Shown here: in pieces, positions 6,723 to 8,587 of the stretch
Numbering within the stretch: the first letter of the stretch is position 1
Layout of the letters: every line of letters begins with the position of its first letter
Position numbers and translations under genes: made by a program
The notes under the pieces: model-generated
The model's input: the letters and a program-made list of their open reading frames with translations, nothing else
Told to the model about the DNA's origin: nothing
Database searches by the model: none
From: Anaerolineales bacterium
Lineage (GTDB): Bacteria; Chloroflexota; Anaerolineae; 4572-78; NAK82
NCBI GenBank assembly: GCA_024643945.1
Contig: JAHELX010000043.1
Span: 10,707-19,293, forward strand
Direction: 5' to 3'
Length of the DNA: 8,587 nucleotides

Positions 6723-6849
6723 AACTACTCAGGCCGGATGACTCTTGCGAAGGTTGGTGAGAGTTTTCAGAGTGAAAATGCCTTGGTCTACCGAAAACTG
6801 CCCTGTTAGCCAGGTTATTTGCAACCTTCGCAAGGGTAGCTGAGTAGTT
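6723..6849. repeat. 127-bp nested inverted-repeat element (MITE-like)
   Basis: Three nested perfect arm pairs share one centre region: AACTACTCAG (6723-6732) with CTGAGTAGTT (6840-6849); CTTGCGAAGGTTG (6744-6756) with CAACCTTCGCAAG (6822-6834); and AGTTTTC (6762-6768) with GAAAACT (6793-6799). The spacers between outer and middle arms differ (11 against 5 nt). The flanks CATCCCTT (6713-6720) and CATTCCTT (6850-6857) match at 7 of 8 positions, like an old target-site duplication. There is no ORF inside. The right end is 25 bp before the permease start. It reads as a non-autonomous mobile element or a large RNA stem-loop in the transporter mRNA. Confidence 0.6.
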
Positions 6850-6874
6850 CATTCCTTTAAAGGTCGAGGAAGCT

Positions 6875-7843
6875 ATGGAGAGTGGAGATCTAAGGGTAGA
6901 GCATAAGCTCAAGAGTGGGCCTGAGCCTACCAGGCCGGCGTCGGTACGACGTTCTCTCAGAAGCTCCAGCGGTGGCCTGGTTCGTGCTGCTCTGGTGATG
7001 GTCGCCCCTACCATACTGCTGGTGGGTCTCTTCACCGTTTATCCTTATATTTATGCCCTTTGGGGCAGCCTTCGGACTCTTTCCCCTATCCTGCCGACCA
7101 AGTTTGTGGGGTTGTTGAACTATCAGCAGGTGGTCACCAGTAGCTACTTTGTGGGCACAGTGAGAAACACCCTCACCTTTAGTGCGCTGGCAGTGCCTGC
7201 GATCGTCGTCTTGGGAGTCGCCGTCGCTTCGCTCGTTAATCAGAAGTTCCCGGGAGATATCGCCTTGCGCGGCATCCTGCTTCTTCCGTGGGCGATCCCC
7301 ACGGCGATCAGCGGTGTCATCTGGAAAGGGGTCTTCGCCGACAGTTGGGGCGCACTGAATGCCGGACTGTACGGGGTGGGAATTATTTCGAACTATATTG
7401 AGTGGCTGACCACGCCCAGCCTGGCCATGTTGACTGTGATCATCGCTCACGTGTGGACTCAATTTCCTATGGCTGCTGTGTTGACCCTGGCGGCGATGCA
7501 GGCCATTCCCGAGGAGCTCTACGAAGCGGCAGCCATTGATGGGGCCGGTGCCTGGCAGCGCTTTCGGTATGTAACCATACCTGGTATTCAGGCCATGTTA
7601 GTTGTGGTCACCCTGTACGAGATTCTGGTGGCCTTGACCGCTTTTGATATTACCTATGGCCTCACCGGGGGTGGCCCGGGAACCGCTACCACACTTATCA
7701 GTTATTTCACCTGGGCTGAGACATTCAAGATGCTGAATTTCGGCCGTGGCGCTGCCCTGGCAGTACTTATCGCACTGGTCTCGCTTGTTGTCATCTTTGG
7801 GCTCCTTCGCGCTATGCCCAAGGACGCCCTGGTGGAGGAATAG
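6875..7843 (+). CDS. ABC sugar transporter permease, MalF type
   Basis: A 322-aa inner-membrane subunit with a polar N-terminal tail (1-35) and about six membrane segments near 36-57, 99-120, 133-153, 183-205, 240-262 and 293-311. The cytoplasmic EAA loop that docks on the ATPase is clear: EELYEAAAIDGAGAWQRF (213-230) followed by VTIP (233-236). The conserved LTGGGPGTATT (263-273) and the LLLPWAIPTAISGVIWKG region (135-152) are typical of MalF/UgpA-like proteins. It forms the channel with the second permease and receives sugar from the upstream lipoprotein. The start is supported by GAGGA (6866-6870), 4 nt before the ATG; a later in-frame ATG at residue 42 would delete part of the first membrane segment. 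It is separated from the binding-protein gene by 223 bp of hairpin and palindromic repeat, and from the next gene by 1 nt. Confidence 0.92.
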   Translation: MESGDLRVEHKLKSGPEPTRPASVRRSLRSSSGGLVRAALVMVAPTILLVGLFTVYPYIYALWGSLRTLSPILPTKFVGLLNYQQVVTSSYFVGTVRNTLTFSALAVPAIVVLGVAVASLVNQKFPGDIALRGILLLPWAIPTAISGVIWKGVFADSWGALNAGLYGVGIISNYIEWLTTPSLAMLTVIIAHVWTQFPMAAVLTLAAMQAIPEELYEAAAIDGAGAWQRFRYVTIPGIQAMLVVVTLYEILVALTAFDITYGLTGGGPGTATTLISYFTWAETFKMLNFGRGAALAVLIALVSLVVIFGLLRAMPKDALVEE

Positions 7844-7844
7844 G

Positions 7845-8587
7845 ATGGCTAATCGAGGCACCAAAGTCGTAACGTATATTGGCGCACTATTGCTGGCCTT
7901 CTTTATCCTCGCTCCCATCGTGTGGCTCTTCATTTCCAGCGTCATCCCGGAGGAGTCTATTCTGAAGTTCCCTCCCAATTGGTTTGGGTTGGGTACCACC
8001 AGCGATAATTACGTCTACATATTTACCGGCCAGATTCCTCAGTCGCATTTAACCTCGGGGCAAATGCGCACCATGATCTCTCAAGAGGTGCGTTTGGTGC
8101 CACGGGCTATCGGTAACTCTTTATTGGTAGCAGCAGGGGTTATGATTATCAATCTCATCGCTGGGAGCCTGGCTGCCTATGCCTATGCCCGCTTGCGTTT
8201 CCCTGGGCGCCGTACTACCTTCTTCTTCATCACCCTCAGTCGCCTCATCCCCCCGGTAGCGTTGGCCGTGCCATACTATGCGATTGTCCAAAAACTGGGC
8301 CTGCTGGATACCTATTGGTCCCTGATTTCGGTATATTCTGTATTGACCCTGCCTTTTACCATACTTATTCTCACCCTTTACTTCCGAGGTGTACCGCGGG
8401 AGATTGAGGAGGCAGCCGAAATTGATGGTTGTGGACCCTTTCAGATATTGTGGCGAGTGACTATCCCCTTAGCCCTGCCCAGCTTGATCGGTACTGGGCT
8501 CTTTGCCTTTATGTTGTCCTACAGCGAATTCCTGTTCGCGCTGTTGATCACGACATCCATCAAGACGCGCACGTTGCCTGTTATCCT
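7845..8587 (+). CDS. ABC sugar transporter permease, MalG type (3' end cut by window)
   Basis: The gene starts 1 nt after the stop of the MalF-type gene, with GGAGGAA (7834-7840) as ribosome-binding site, so the two are probably translationally coupled. The 247 visible codons are open to the right edge. Membrane segments are near 9-31, 88-112, 124-148, 158-181 and 212-234; one more is expected beyond the edge. The EAA loop is REIEEAAEIDGCGPFQILW (185-203) followed by VTIPLALP (205-212). Near the visible end, SYSEFLFALLITTS (225-238) matches the conserved MalG-type segment. The first periplasmic loop (32-87) is rather long and polar, with QIPQSHLTSGQMRTMISQEV (63-82). It pairs with the upstream permease in the sugar channel. 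A typical MalG protein of about 280-300 residues would end roughly 100-150 bp beyond the window. Confidence 0.92.
   Translation, partial: MANRGTKVVTYIGALLLAFFILAPIVWLFISSVIPEESILKFPPNWFGLGTTSDNYVYIFTGQIPQSHLTSGQMRTMISQEVRLVPRAIGNSLLVAAGVMIINLIAGSLAAYAYARLRFPGRRTTFFFITLSRLIPPVALAVPYYAIVQKLGLLDTYWSLISVYSVLTLPFTILILTLYFRGVPREIEEAAEIDGCGPFQILWRVTIPLALPSLIGTGLFAFMLSYSEFLFALLITTSIKTRTLPVI

Overview
The window looks like a piece of a Chloroflexota-type genome (Anaerolineae/Caldilinea-like). This is inferred from the twin-arginine lipoprotein sugar-binding protein with an Ala/Pro/Thr-rich linker, the ROK regulator heading an ABC sugar operon, and the mixed-GC, Shine-Dalgarno-rich style. No rRNA or other phylogenetic marker is present, so this is a leaning only. 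All full-size genes are on the + strand; the far left end carries - strand peptide genes.

Region 1 (1-938): two tandem 19-codon genes on the - strand (228-169 and 131-72), each behind a near-perfect Shine-Dalgarno. They encode peptides with an identical first ten residues (MKVKTRVKAG) and different last nine. Nucleotide differences in the shared part are all synonymous, so both are very likely translated. The pattern resembles a conserved leader with a variable core, as in RiPP precursors or small signalling/toxic peptides. Divergent from them, with overlapping -10 elements, is an integral-membrane methyltransferase of the isoprenylcysteine carboxyl methyltransferase/PEMT-like family. A promoter-like 14-mer is repeated upstream of the peptides and again at the extreme left edge, suggesting a further - strand unit outside the window.

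Region 2 (1076-2680): a 14-TM DHA2-type MFS drug/proton antiporter.

Region 3 (2710-8587): a carbohydrate uptake and catabolism cluster. In order it holds a strong promoter with a 25-bp operator-like palindrome, a ROK-family repressor, a Gfo/Idh/MocA NAD(P)-dependent sugar/polyol dehydrogenase, a Tat-exported solute-binding lipoprotein, a MalF-type permease and a MalG-type permease cut by the right edge. No ATPase subunit is in the window; it may lie to the right or be a shared MsmK/UgpC-type ATPase elsewhere. The likely logic is that the repressor senses the sugar and controls the operon, the binding protein and permeases import it, and the dehydrogenase takes part in its breakdown. The sugar cannot be named from sequence alone.

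The 223-bp gap between binding protein and first permease contains a terminator-like hairpin and then a 127-bp nested inverted repeat (10-bp, 13-bp and 7-bp arms) flanked by a possible 8-bp target duplication, probably a MITE-like insertion or a large mRNA processing/attenuation structure. The most novel items are the paired mini-peptide genes and this palindromic element.
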